From positions 248,001 through 312,000 of the forward strand of contig CAWBCR010000013.1 of the NCBI GenBank assembly GCA_963787375.1: a DNA stretch of 64,000 bases, written 5' to 3'. This DNA is from CAWBCR01 sp963787375. GTDB lineage: Bacteria; Chloroflexota; Anaerolineae; Aggregatilineales; UBA3940. The notes below the pieces were generated by a model, which did no database searches, was not told the DNA's origin, and saw nothing but the letters and a program-made list of their open reading frames with translations. A program made the translations under genes and the position numbers. Positions 17,219 to 24,942 of this stretch are shown here, one piece after another (position 1 is the stretch's first letter; each line of letters opens with the position of its first letter).

Positions 17219-18625
17219 ATGATGCACACGCCGCTACCGCCGTCCAACGTGGTGCCTGAATGGGCGCGCCGCGCGATCTTCTACCACATCTACCCGCTCG
17301 GCTTTCTCGACGCGCCGCGCAGCAATGATCTTCACAGCGAGCCGGTCCCGCGATTGGCCGAACTGCGCCGCTGGTACGATCACATCCAGGGCACGGGCGC
17401 AACGGCCATCTATTTCGGCCCGCTGTTCGAGAGCGGCTCGCACGGCTACGACACGGTCGACTACTTCAGCATCGACCGCCGCCTGGGCGATATCACACTG
17501 TTCAAGCAGATCGTCGACGAGCTGCATGGGCGCGGCCTACGGGTCATCCTCGACGGTGTGTTCAACCACACCGGGCGCGATTTCTTCGCCTTTCGCGACC
17601 TGCGCGAGCATGGCCGCAACTCGCAGTACGGCGCGTGGTATCACGTCAACTGGGGCGGGGACAGCCGCTATCACGACGGCTTCTCGTACGATTCGTGGGA
17701 GGACCACCAGGCGCTGCCGCGCCTGAATCTCGCCAATCCCGACGTGCGCAAATACGTCTTCGAGGTGGCCCGCATGTGGCTGGCGGATATCGGCGTGGAT
17801 GGCTGGCGGCTGGACGTCGCCTACGAGATTGGACCGGACTTCTGGTGGGAGTTCCGCCGCGCCTGCAAGGAAGCCAATCCTGACTCGTTCCTGGTCGGCG
17901 AGGTGGTCAACGGCGACTATCGCAAGTGGGTCGCGCCCGATCTGCTCGACGCAGGCACCAACTACCAGCTCTACACGTCGATGTGGCGCAGTTTCAACGA
18001 CGTCAACCTGTGGGAGCTTAAGGCCGTCATCGAGCGCGCCGTCCACGCCGAGTGGGGCCTGTACAAGGATATCGGCCTGTTCAACTTCCTGGGCAATCAC
18101 GACGTGACGCGCATCCTCTCGCAGTTCAAGGACCCGCGACACATCTACCCGGCGCTGATCATCCTGATGACCATCCCCGGTATCCCCTGCCTGTACTATG
18201 GAGATGAGATCGCCATACAGGGCCGCAAGGAGGACGGTGACGCCGCGCTGCGTGCGCCCATGCCCGCGCCCGACGCCGAGTGGCCGCCCGGCGGGCGCGA
18301 CCTGTACCGCGAGACAGGCCGCCTGGCCGAGATCCGCAAAACCAATCCAGCGCTGATCTATGGGCGTTTCGCCTCGCTGGAGACGTCCGACACGGTATTC
18401 AGCTACCTGCGCCAGCTCCCCGCCCAGACGGTCGTCGTGGCGATCAACAGCCGTGATAAGCCTGTGCCGCTGACGCTGCCCATTGGCCGCGAGGGTATCC
18501 CCGACGGTATCGCCTTCCGCGACGCGCTGAACCCCGGCGACCCGGCCACCTACCACGTGTCGAATGGCCGCCTGCACCTGGACGAGCTGTACGCAGACTG
18601 GGGGCGTATCCTCGTCTCGCTGTGA
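17219..18625 (+). CDS. GH13 alpha-amylase family enzyme
   Basis: This is a 468-residue alpha-glucan or oligosaccharide hydrolase or transferase without a signal peptide, hence cytoplasmic. All four GH13 regions are clear: DGVFNHTG near residue 116, GWRLDVAYE with the nucleophile D199, GEVVN with the acid/base E228, and NFLGNHDVTR with D295. The short C-terminal beta domain is present. CLYYGDEIAIQG and the compact size resemble neopullulanase- or cyclomaltodextrinase-like enzymes, but subfamily cannot be fixed by eye. It has its own leader after a hairpin and converges on the flavoprotein gene. Confidence 0.92.
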   Translation: MMHTPLPPSNVVPEWARRAIFYHIYPLGFLDAPRSNDLHSEPVPRLAELRRWYDHIQGTGATAIYFGPLFESGSHGYDTVDYFSIDRRLGDITLFKQIVDELHGRGLRVILDGVFNHTGRDFFAFRDLREHGRNSQYGAWYHVNWGGDSRYHDGFSYDSWEDHQALPRLNLANPDVRKYVFEVARMWLADIGVDGWRLDVAYEIGPDFWWEFRRACKEANPDSFLVGEVVNGDYRKWVAPDLLDAGTNYQLYTSMWRSFNDVNLWELKAVIERAVHAEWGLYKDIGLFNFLGNHDVTRILSQFKDPRHIYPALIILMTIPGIPCLYYGDEIAIQGRKEDGDAALRAPMPAPDAEWPPGGRDLYRETGRLAEIRKTNPALIYGRFASLETSDTVFSYLRQLPAQTVVVAINSRDKPVPLTLPIGREGIPDGIAFRDALNPGDPATYHVSNGRLHLDELYADWGRILVSL

Positions 18626-18642
18626 TCCATAAAGGAATCGAG

Positions 18643-18685
18643 CAGGGGCAGACAGCGATGACGCACATCGCTCAGTCTGCCCCTG
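18643..18685. terminator. Strong convergent terminator hairpin
   Basis: CAGGGGCAGAC pairs with GTCTGCCCCTG, and the inner AGCGATG/CATCGCT extends the stem. It lies between convergent genes. Confidence 0.65.
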
Positions 18686-18709
18686 GCACAATGTGTTAGG
18701 AGCTAAGGG

Positions 18710-19633
18710 CTAACCCGCGACCGCTTCCTCGTGCTCCATCTTTAGCAGGTACTCGTACGCGCTCAGCGCGGCCTTCGCGCCCTCGCCGATGGAGATCAGC
18801 ACCTGCTCGCTGAAGCTGTCGGTCACGTCGCCGGCGGCGAAGATGCCCGGCGCGCTGGTCTCGTTGATGGCGTTGATCTTGATCCGCCCCTTTTCGTCCA
18901 GATTCACCAGGTCAGCAACCAGCCGCGACCGCGGCTTCAGGTCCAGCTCGACGAAGATCGCGTCGACCGCGATCTCGCGGTCCTCGTCTGCGCCAGAAAC
19001 AACCACGCTGCGCGCGTAAATGTCGCCTTTGACAGCCGTCACGGTGTAGCCCATCAACTGCTCGACGTGCGGCATCGAGGCGATCCTGCGCCCGAGTGGC
19101 GTATCCAGCATGTCGCACTCGGAGGCGATCAACGTGACGTGCCGCGCCACCTGCGCCAGCTCGGCGGTCGCCCGCAGCGCCAGCTCGCCGCAGCCCACTA
19201 CCGCGGCGGTGCGGTCGATGAACAACTGCGCATAGCTGATCGCGCTGTAGCACAGCCCGCGCATCATGAACTCGCGCTCGCCGGGCACGTCGAGCAGCCG
19301 GGCCTTCGCGCCGGTCGCCACGATCAGCGTGTGCGTGTCGAGCGTCTGCCCGCTGGATAGTGTCACGCGGTAACCGCCGTCGATCTTCTCGACCTTGTCG
19401 GCGTTGTCCATCATCCGTGCGAAGTCCAGGTATTCGATCTCCCGTGTGAAACGGTTGATCACCTCGTCGCCGTTGATCACCATGTGCCGCTCGACGAACG
19501 GCAATTGCAGGTGGTAGTTGGTCTTGCCGCCCAGGTCGCGTGTGACGAGGAGCACATCCAGCCGTTTCTGGATGGCGTACATGGTTGCGGTCAGGCCTGC
19601 CGGCCCGCCGCCCAGGACGATGATGTCGTGCAT
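18710..19633 (-). CDS. Thioredoxin-reductase-like FAD/NAD(P) oxidoreductase without CxxC
   Basis: The 307-residue flavoprotein has the FAD loop LGGGPAGLTATMYA at the N-terminus, an NAD(P)-domain (TAAVVGCGELALRATAEL near residue 145) and the second FAD motif APGIFAAGDV near 266. It aligns in length and layout with thioredoxin reductases, but the redox CxxC segment is replaced by GLCYSAISYA. It therefore cannot reduce thioredoxin in the classical way and may pass electrons to another acceptor, such as ferredoxin. It starts 5 bp after the malic enzyme gene, so the two are one operon; NAD(P)H from malic enzyme may be its donor (inference). Confidence 0.85.
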   Translation of the reverse strand: MHDIIVLGGGPAGLTATMYAIQKRLDVLLVTRDLGGKTNYHLQLPFVERHMVINGDEVINRFTREIEYLDFARMMDNADKVEKIDGGYRVTLSSGQTLDTHTLIVATGAKARLLDVPGEREFMMRGLCYSAISYAQLFIDRTAAVVGCGELALRATAELAQVARHVTLIASECDMLDTPLGRRIASMPHVEQLMGYTVTAVKGDIYARSVVVSGADEDREIAVDAIFVELDLKPRSRLVADLVNLDEKGRIKINAINETSAPGIFAAGDVTDSFSEQVLISIGEGAKAALSAYEYLLKMEHEEAVAG

Positions 19634-19638
19634 GGTTT

Positions 19639-21015
19639 CTACTCCTCTTCAGCTTCCGGAGCTTCGGGGATGAATCCCTGATCTTGCAGCATGGCCGTCA
19701 TTTCGCGCGCACAGCGGATGATCGTCGAAGCCCGTTCCATTTCTTCATCGTAGGTGGTTTCAATCTTGGCCAGGCCCTGCTCGATGGCTTTGACCGCGAC
19801 CGCCGCGGCCTGCCGGGAGAAGACCTCCCAGTCGCTCATCGAGGGCAAGATGTATTCCGTGCTCAGGCCTTTTTCCTCGGCCATGTTGGCCAGCTCCATC
19901 GCCGCAGCAATTGCCATCTCGTCGGTGATCGTCCGGGCGCGTACGTCAAGCGTGCCACGGAAGATCGCCGGGAAGCACAGCGAGTTATTGACCTGGTTGG
20001 GGAAGTCGCTGCGGCCAGTGGCCATTACGGCCACGCCCGCCGCCTTCGCATCCCAGGGCCAGATCTCCGGGATCGGATTGGCCATCGCGAAGATGATCGG
20101 GTCTTTGGCCATGGTCTTGAGCCACTCCGGGCGGATCGTGTCAGGCCCTGGCTTGGACAGCGCGATAGCCACGTCCGCGCCTTTGAGCGCTTCGGGAATC
20201 CCGCCCTGGATCTCCTCACGGTTGGTGATCTGGCACATTCGCCAGTGCGGCACGAACTCTGCCCGCCGCCGGTAGATGTCGAGGCGGTGTTTGCCCAAGA
20301 TCCCGTCGATATCGACCATCAGGCAGTTGGCCGGTTCGGCCCCTGCGGCGAAGATCAGGCGAGCGCAGGCCATCCCGGCAGCGCCTGAGCCGATGAAGGC
20401 GATCCGCGCGTCTTCGAGCTTCTTGCCCACGACCTTCAGCGCATTGGTCACCCCGGCCAGCACGACTGAGGCCGTGCCTTGCTGGTCGTCGTGCCATATC
20501 GGAATCTCGGCCATCTCGCGCAGCGTGTCGAGTATGCGGAAGCATTTGGGCTGGCTGATGTCCTCCAGGTTCACGCCGCCGAACCCCGGCTGGAGTGTCA
20601 GCACCATATCGATGATTTTATCCGGGTCCTTGGTGTCAAGCATGATCGGCACCGCGTCGACGCCGCCCAGGTATTTGAACAGCAGCGCCTTGCCCTCCAT
20701 CACCGGCAGTCCGGCTTTTGGCCCAATGTCGCCGAGCCCAAGGACCCGTGTGCCATCCGAGACCACCGCCACGGTGTTCCATTTGCTGGTGTATGAGTAC
20801 ACCAGCTCAGGGTCTTGTTCGATGGCGCGGCACGGCGCGGCAACACCCGGTGTGTACCACACTGCGAAATCCTTGAAGCTGTCCACGCGTGCTCGGAGTG
20901 CCGTCTGAATCTTGCCCCGGTAGAATGGGTGCAGGCGCATGGCGTCTGCGGCGGGTTTCTTGGCCTTCGCCAAAAGCTCCTCGGTAGTCACCTGCGGCTC
21001 TTGGGAGACAGCCAT
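19639..21015 (-). CDS. NAD(P)-dependent malic enzyme
   Basis: This enzyme decarboxylates malate to pyruvate with NAD(P) reduction. The 458-residue sequence has the short bacterial malic enzyme layout: YTPGVAAPCRAI, VAVVSDGTRVLGLGDIG near residue 88, EDISQPKCF near 158, PIWHDDQQGTA near 173, the nucleotide loop FIGSGAAGMACARL near 208, and FAMANPIPEIWP near 312. A C-terminal tail rich in Glu follows. AGGAGG sits before the ATG. It is the first gene of a two-gene operon with the flavoprotein. Confidence 0.93.
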   Translation of the reverse strand: MAVSQEPQVTTEELLAKAKKPAADAMRLHPFYRGKIQTALRARVDSFKDFAVWYTPGVAAPCRAIEQDPELVYSYTSKWNTVAVVSDGTRVLGLGDIGPKAGLPVMEGKALLFKYLGGVDAVPIMLDTKDPDKIIDMVLTLQPGFGGVNLEDISQPKCFRILDTLREMAEIPIWHDDQQGTASVVLAGVTNALKVVGKKLEDARIAFIGSGAAGMACARLIFAAGAEPANCLMVDIDGILGKHRLDIYRRRAEFVPHWRMCQITNREEIQGGIPEALKGADVAIALSKPGPDTIRPEWLKTMAKDPIIFAMANPIPEIWPWDAKAAGVAVMATGRSDFPNQVNNSLCFPAIFRGTLDVRARTITDEMAIAAAMELANMAEEKGLSTEYILPSMSDWEVFSRQAAAVAVKAIEQGLAKIETTYDEEMERASTIIRCAREMTAMLQDQGFIPEAPEAEEE

Positions 21016-21382
21016 GGCAGATTTCCTCCTGAATGAGAGAACAATAGTCAGCCGCGCGCTCTGCCGGCTGAAGGGTGCCTTAGTAGGTTAAAGCTAGGCT
21101 TGTCTGGCTCACGGGTCGTGCGGGGCGGGGTGAGAGTAGGCATTAGATGCCGGGGTTGCAAGGCCGGGAACCCGGAGCGGATGTGCTCACAGCCCATGAG
21201 GGCAAGCTGGTGGTCGAGTGCCCCCGTCCCATTATTCAGAGCATAAATCACTCCACGGGGGTTACATAGTGGCAAACATCCTATCAAAGCGTGACAGGTG
21301 TCCCGGCACACGGTCCTGCCGAGATGCAATCAGGGCGCACTCGAAGGGTGCGCCCTGGCCTGTCTGCGCGTGTGATGTCGCG
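21016..21382. other. Intergenic region upstream of the malic enzyme operon
   Basis: This 367-bp gap separates the malic enzyme gene from the small protein gene; both are on the minus strand. It holds the hairpin at 21331-21357 and presumably the malic enzyme promoter. No convincing gene or structured RNA was seen. Confidence 0.5.
21331..21357 (-). terminator. Hairpin after the 63-residue protein gene
   Basis: CAGGGCGCAC and GTGCGCCCTG form a perfect 10-bp stem. It lies just downstream of the small gene on the minus strand. Confidence 0.5.
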
Positions 21383-21574
21383 CTACGCTTTGGCCGCCTG
21401 TGTGATCAAGCTTACCAACTCATCCCATTCCTCGCGGAACAGGTGCAGCGTCACGCTGCCCAGTTCGACGTTGTATATCGGCTCGCTGTCGGCATCGTCG
21501 CCGAGCAGCACTGCGTAATTCTCCGTCTCCGCCAGCAGCACCAGCGGGCTGTCATCGCCATTCTCTTGATTCAT
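21383..21574 (-). CDS. Small hypothetical protein (63 aa)
   Basis: The product is an acidic 63-residue protein. Its centre reads VLLAETENYAVLLGDDAD, then EPIYNVELGSVTLHLF and a helix EEWDELVSLITQAAKA. The ATG at 21574 was chosen for the GGAGGAGGG ribosome site; a longer reading adds a low-quality extension. The strand-strand-helix pattern suggests a small folded domain. Family and role are unknown. Confidence 0.65.
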   Translation of the reverse strand: MNQENGDDSPLVLLAETENYAVLLGDDADSEPIYNVELGSVTLHLFREEWDELVSLITQAAKA

Positions 21575-21638
21575 CTTACCCTCCTCCGGTCGATAAGTGC
21601 GATTTGTCGCGAATCCCCACACCCGTGATCGTATCGTG

Positions 21639-22553
21639 CTAGCGGATAGGCCGCTCGTACAGCCACAGTGCGAAATCCCATACGGAAGTCACCCCGGCGC
21701 GCGCAGCCACACGCTCAAGGCCCATGCCGGTTGGCATTTTCCACGCGATCTTGGCCTTTCCCCGGTGGGCAGCCAATCCGCGCAGCCCGTTGAGCATCGC
21801 TTCCGCCGTCGTGTCATCCGGGGCGTCGAGGTAACCGATGTACAGCGTTTCCTCCTCGCCGTCGATACCCGCCGGCGGCTGTGTGAAGGCAATGGCCACG
21901 CCATGCAGGTGGTCGAGCTCCCGCCAGCCTGCCACCAGCACATTGGGGTCGGACAGGTATTCAGCCAGCCGCTCGCGAGTAACGTAATACAGCTTCCAGT
22001 AGTTCTCGGCGAAATGGTTGACGCGGTACATCGGCGCGTGCCGGACATAGCTGAAGACCATGTCGACGTTGTGGGCCTGCAGCAGCTTGAACTTCCCGAT
22101 CGATGTCGGCTGCGACGCGCCTTCCATACGCATGTAGCTGACTGTGTGCCGGAATCCATGCTGTTGGGCCAGCTTCTGGCTGACGTCGTTCTGGCTGTCG
22201 GTCGACATGCGCAGGATGCCGTCGCCGTGCGCCTTGAACCAGCTTACCAGGTGGTCCATCAACACCCCGCCGATGCCCTCACCGCGCCTGTCGGGTGCAA
22301 CGCGCAGCCCTTCCAGCCACCATTCTGAGGGGCCAACATGCGTCACGCGCCCCAAACCGACGATCTTCCCGCCGCCGATGGCTGTCACCAGCGAGCCTTC
22401 AGCGTCGGCGCACCACCCGCGCCACACCACCTCGTTGATGTAGTCGCCGTCGTCGCCCCACGTGTTGGCAACAATGGGCGCGACGGCTGGCCAGTCATCT
22501 GCCTGTCCGCGCCGGATGCTCACATCCGCATCGCCGCCCGCCTGATCCGTCAT
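21639..22553 (-). CDS. GNAT family N-acetyltransferase
   Basis: The 304-residue protein has a GNAT acetyl-CoA site in its first half: EGLRVAPDRRGEGIGGVLMDHLV near residues 85-110, with the R-x-x-G-x-G/A pattern. The second half (from about 165) lacks a clear second motif but may be a degenerate GNAT-like domain. The ATG at 22553 follows GAGGAGC. It probably transfers acetyl groups to a small molecule or protein amine; the acceptor is not known. It is the last gene before a promoter-containing gap toward the transporter. Confidence 0.82.
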   Translation of the reverse strand: MTDQAGGDADVSIRRGQADDWPAVAPIVANTWGDDGDYINEVVWRGWCADAEGSLVTAIGGGKIVGLGRVTHVGPSEWWLEGLRVAPDRRGEGIGGVLMDHLVSWFKAHGDGILRMSTDSQNDVSQKLAQQHGFRHTVSYMRMEGASQPTSIGKFKLLQAHNVDMVFSYVRHAPMYRVNHFAENYWKLYYVTRERLAEYLSDPNVLVAGWRELDHLHGVAIAFTQPPAGIDGEEETLYIGYLDAPDDTTAEAMLNGLRGLAAHRGKAKIAWKMPTGMGLERVAARAGVTSVWDFALWLYERPIR

Positions 22554-22633
22554 GCTGGCTGCTCCTCGTCTCGTTGTGGATAACAGCAGATTGTCTGTGG
22601 CAATCACCTAATAGGTGACACAAACCCGATCCG

Positions 22634-23905
22634 TTACTCCGTCGGGCTCTGATCCGAGTCACTCCGGCGGCGTCCGCTCATCGCGCGCCAGGCACGGTCC
22701 CTCATCTTCCTGACTGTGCCTTTGGTCATCGCGGGGCTCATGCGGCGCGCAGCCAATTGGTCGGCGTGCTGCTGCCGCACCTCGCGCGGGGCGGACGGCG
22801 GTCCCACCATCGGGAAGGGATCCATGTCGAACAGCCGCGCGTAGACGTAGCGACCCACCACCCGCAGCGATGCGATGGTCGGCGCGGCCAGCGCCACGCC
22901 CAGCACGCCGCCCACGCTGGCCCCTACGATAATGCCCAGGATGACCACCATCGGGTGCAGGTGCACCTGCTGCCCGATGATGCGCGGAATCAGGTAGTTC
23001 AGATCGAACTGCGTGTACGCGATGTGCACGCCGATCACGATCAGCAAGAACACCACGTTCGACACCGGCAGCGTGCTCGATCCTTCGACCAGCGCCAGTA
23101 TCCCTGCCGTGACCAGCCATACGGCATGCCCTACGCTTGGCAGGAACTCCATCAGTCCGCCAAGGACGCCCATCAGCAGCGGCTGGGGCAGCCCCAGCAC
23201 CGCGCTGACGCCCGTCAGCAGCACCGTGACCACCAGCGCCAGGATCACCTGCCCGCGAAAGAACGCCGACCAGATCGTGTCGATCTCCTTGATCAGGCCG
23301 CGTGCATCGTCGCGGTAAGCCGGTGGGATCAGGCCTGAAGCCCAGCTTCTGAACCCCTCTGCATCGCGCGTCAGGTAGAAGCCAATCAGGAAAGTGAAGA
23401 TCACCAGCAGCACCGTCTCGGCGGCGCTGAACACCAGCGTCAGCGACTGCGGCGCGACGCTGGTCAGCGCGGTGGTGAGCTGCGAAGTGACCTCGTTGAC
23501 GATGTCGCCCACGATCACCTCAAAGCCCAGCACCTGCACCGTGGTCGTGCTGATCGTGTCGAGATAGCGCATGAAGTTGATCAGCTCGTGGCGCAAAAAG
23601 CCGATCCGGGCCACTGCCCACGGAATCAACGACGCCGGCAGCGGGATGACCACCGCCAGCAGCACCAGGTAGATAATCGCCGTGGCCAGCCCCCACGGCA
23701 TCCTGAGCTTCTGATGCGCCGCGCGGACTAGCGGGGTCAGCACGTAGGCCATGATCGCGCCGATGATCAGCGGGACAATCACCACGCGGAACAGGTACAG
23801 AGCCAACCCTGCCAGCACGATCAGAATGACAGCGATGACGACCTTGGTCGTCGCGTCCCACCGCCGGATGTGAGGTTGGTCCGGGCTCTGCCTGTCTGGC
23901 TCCAT
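22634..23905 (-). CDS. AI-2E family transporter (PerM-like)
   Basis: This 423-residue integral membrane protein has about eight helices. The family layout is visible: an N-terminal helix pair, a central charged region (YRDDARGLIKEIDTIWSAFFRGQ near residue 200), and the conserved LLMGVLGGLMEFLPSVG and HPMVVILGIIVGASVGGVLGV segments. The C-terminal 70 residues are cytoplasmic and rich in Arg and Ser. Members export varied substrates or exchange ions; autoinducer-2 transport should not be assumed. A second member lies at 34.8 kb. Confidence 0.88.
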   Translation of the reverse strand: MEPDRQSPDQPHIRRWDATTKVVIAVILIVLAGLALYLFRVVIVPLIIGAIMAYVLTPLVRAAHQKLRMPWGLATAIIYLVLLAVVIPLPASLIPWAVARIGFLRHELINFMRYLDTISTTTVQVLGFEVIVGDIVNEVTSQLTTALTSVAPQSLTLVFSAAETVLLVIFTFLIGFYLTRDAEGFRSWASGLIPPAYRDDARGLIKEIDTIWSAFFRGQVILALVVTVLLTGVSAVLGLPQPLLMGVLGGLMEFLPSVGHAVWLVTAGILALVEGSSTLPVSNVVFLLIVIGVHIAYTQFDLNYLIPRIIGQQVHLHPMVVILGIIVGASVGGVLGVALAAPTIASLRVVGRYVYARLFDMDPFPMVGPPSAPREVRQQHADQLAARRMSPAMTKGTVRKMRDRAWRAMSGRRRSDSDQSPTE

Positions 23906-24044
23906 CGCTCTGTGTTACCCTATCGCCCGATAATCGGTACACCACCCGCGGGGAACCGGGTGGCGACGAAGTGGATCCGTCCTGCTACCGACATTCTAGC
24001 TAAACGCACCATGTGACACAAGTTGGGCGGTGCAGCAAATGCTG

Positions 24045-24770
24045 CTATTTGACCTCTTCGGCGACGACGACGATGCGCTGCGCGTAGTTCTGCGTGATCT
24101 CGCTCCACCCGGCGCAGGTGATCAGCGTCAGGCGGCTGTCGGGGGTGGGGTATGCCACCTGCACTTCGGTTGGCTCGACGAGCTTCTTCTCGGCGACCCG
24201 GTAGGTGTACGTGATGTCCCCCTGCTCGATGAACAGCATGTCGCCGACCTGCAGCGTATCGAGCTTCTGGAAGGGCCCCCAGCCAGCGCCCGGTATGGTA
24301 ATGTGCCCGGCCAGCACGACGTTGCCGCTCTCGCCGGGGTAGGCCGTCCCGGCCAGGTGCGCGACCTGGGTCGTCAGCCGCGAGATGTCCCACTCCTGCG
24401 CCACAAACGGCGCTTCGATCATGGGCACGTCAATGGCCAGTTTGGGAATCACCAGATTGGTTTCTACCGGCGGCTGTACAGGCGCTACGCTCAATTCGGG
24501 CCCTGCGCTCGTCAACTGCTCATGCAGGCTGCGCCACCCATAGATGCCAACCACCACTATCACAGCGATCACACCCACGATGGACAACCGAGTCAATGTG
24601 CGTCGCCGGCGGTCCGCCGTATACACGTCGAAGCCAAAGGCCCCGCGCTGTGTCCACATCTGGCGGGCGCGGATAAGCAGGATGATCGTCACGCCGACGC
24701 CAATGCCGACAGCCAGCGCGAGCATGTCTCGCGGCGATAATGAGTTGATTGCGCGGAGGATCGTGCTCAT
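24045..24770 (-). CDS. Sortase (class D/E-like)
   Basis: Sortases are membrane-anchored transpeptidases that attach or cross-link surface proteins. The 241-residue protein has two hydrophobic segments (about residues 17-35 and 63-80) before the catalytic domain. The triad is visible: His in VVLAGHIT near 155, Cys 219 in LITCAGW and Arg 232 in AQRIVVV. TLxTC is conserved in sortases. The N-terminal double helix is unusual for a simple class D enzyme. No LPxTG-type substrate gene is evident next to it, and no pilin cluster is present. Confidence 0.88.
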   Translation of the reverse strand: MSTILRAINSLSPRDMLALAVGIGVGVTIILLIRARQMWTQRGAFGFDVYTADRRRRTLTRLSIVGVIAVIVVVGIYGWRSLHEQLTSAGPELSVAPVQPPVETNLVIPKLAIDVPMIEAPFVAQEWDISRLTTQVAHLAGTAYPGESGNVVLAGHITIPGAGWGPFQKLDTLQVGDMLFIEQGDITYTYRVAEKKLVEPTEVQVAYPTPDSRLTLITCAGWSEITQNYAQRIVVVAEEVK

Positions 24771-24881
24771 CAGTAAGCCTCACGCGGCGACCCTTCAGTG
24801 TGGTGCGCCTGCCATCTCTGACGATCTGGCCGGGCCACATTATACCACCTCTTGCCGGCTGCAGGATTGGGGGACCTCCGC

Positions 24882-24922
24882 ACCAAAACAAAGACGGGCT
24901 GTGGTTTTGGCCACAGCCCGTC
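24882..24922 (-). terminator. Intrinsic terminator of pnp
   Basis: On the minus strand, GACGGGCTGTGG pairs with CCACAGCCCGTC across a 6-nt loop (24893-24922) and is followed by TTTGTTTTGG. Confidence 0.88.
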
Positions 24923-24942
24923 TGGCTTATTGAGTAGTCTGC

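Noticed and set aside
22574..22583. Single perfect DnaA box (TGTGGATAA)
   Set aside because: One copy is expected about every 130 kb by chance on both strands, and no cluster or AT-rich unwinding region accompanies it.
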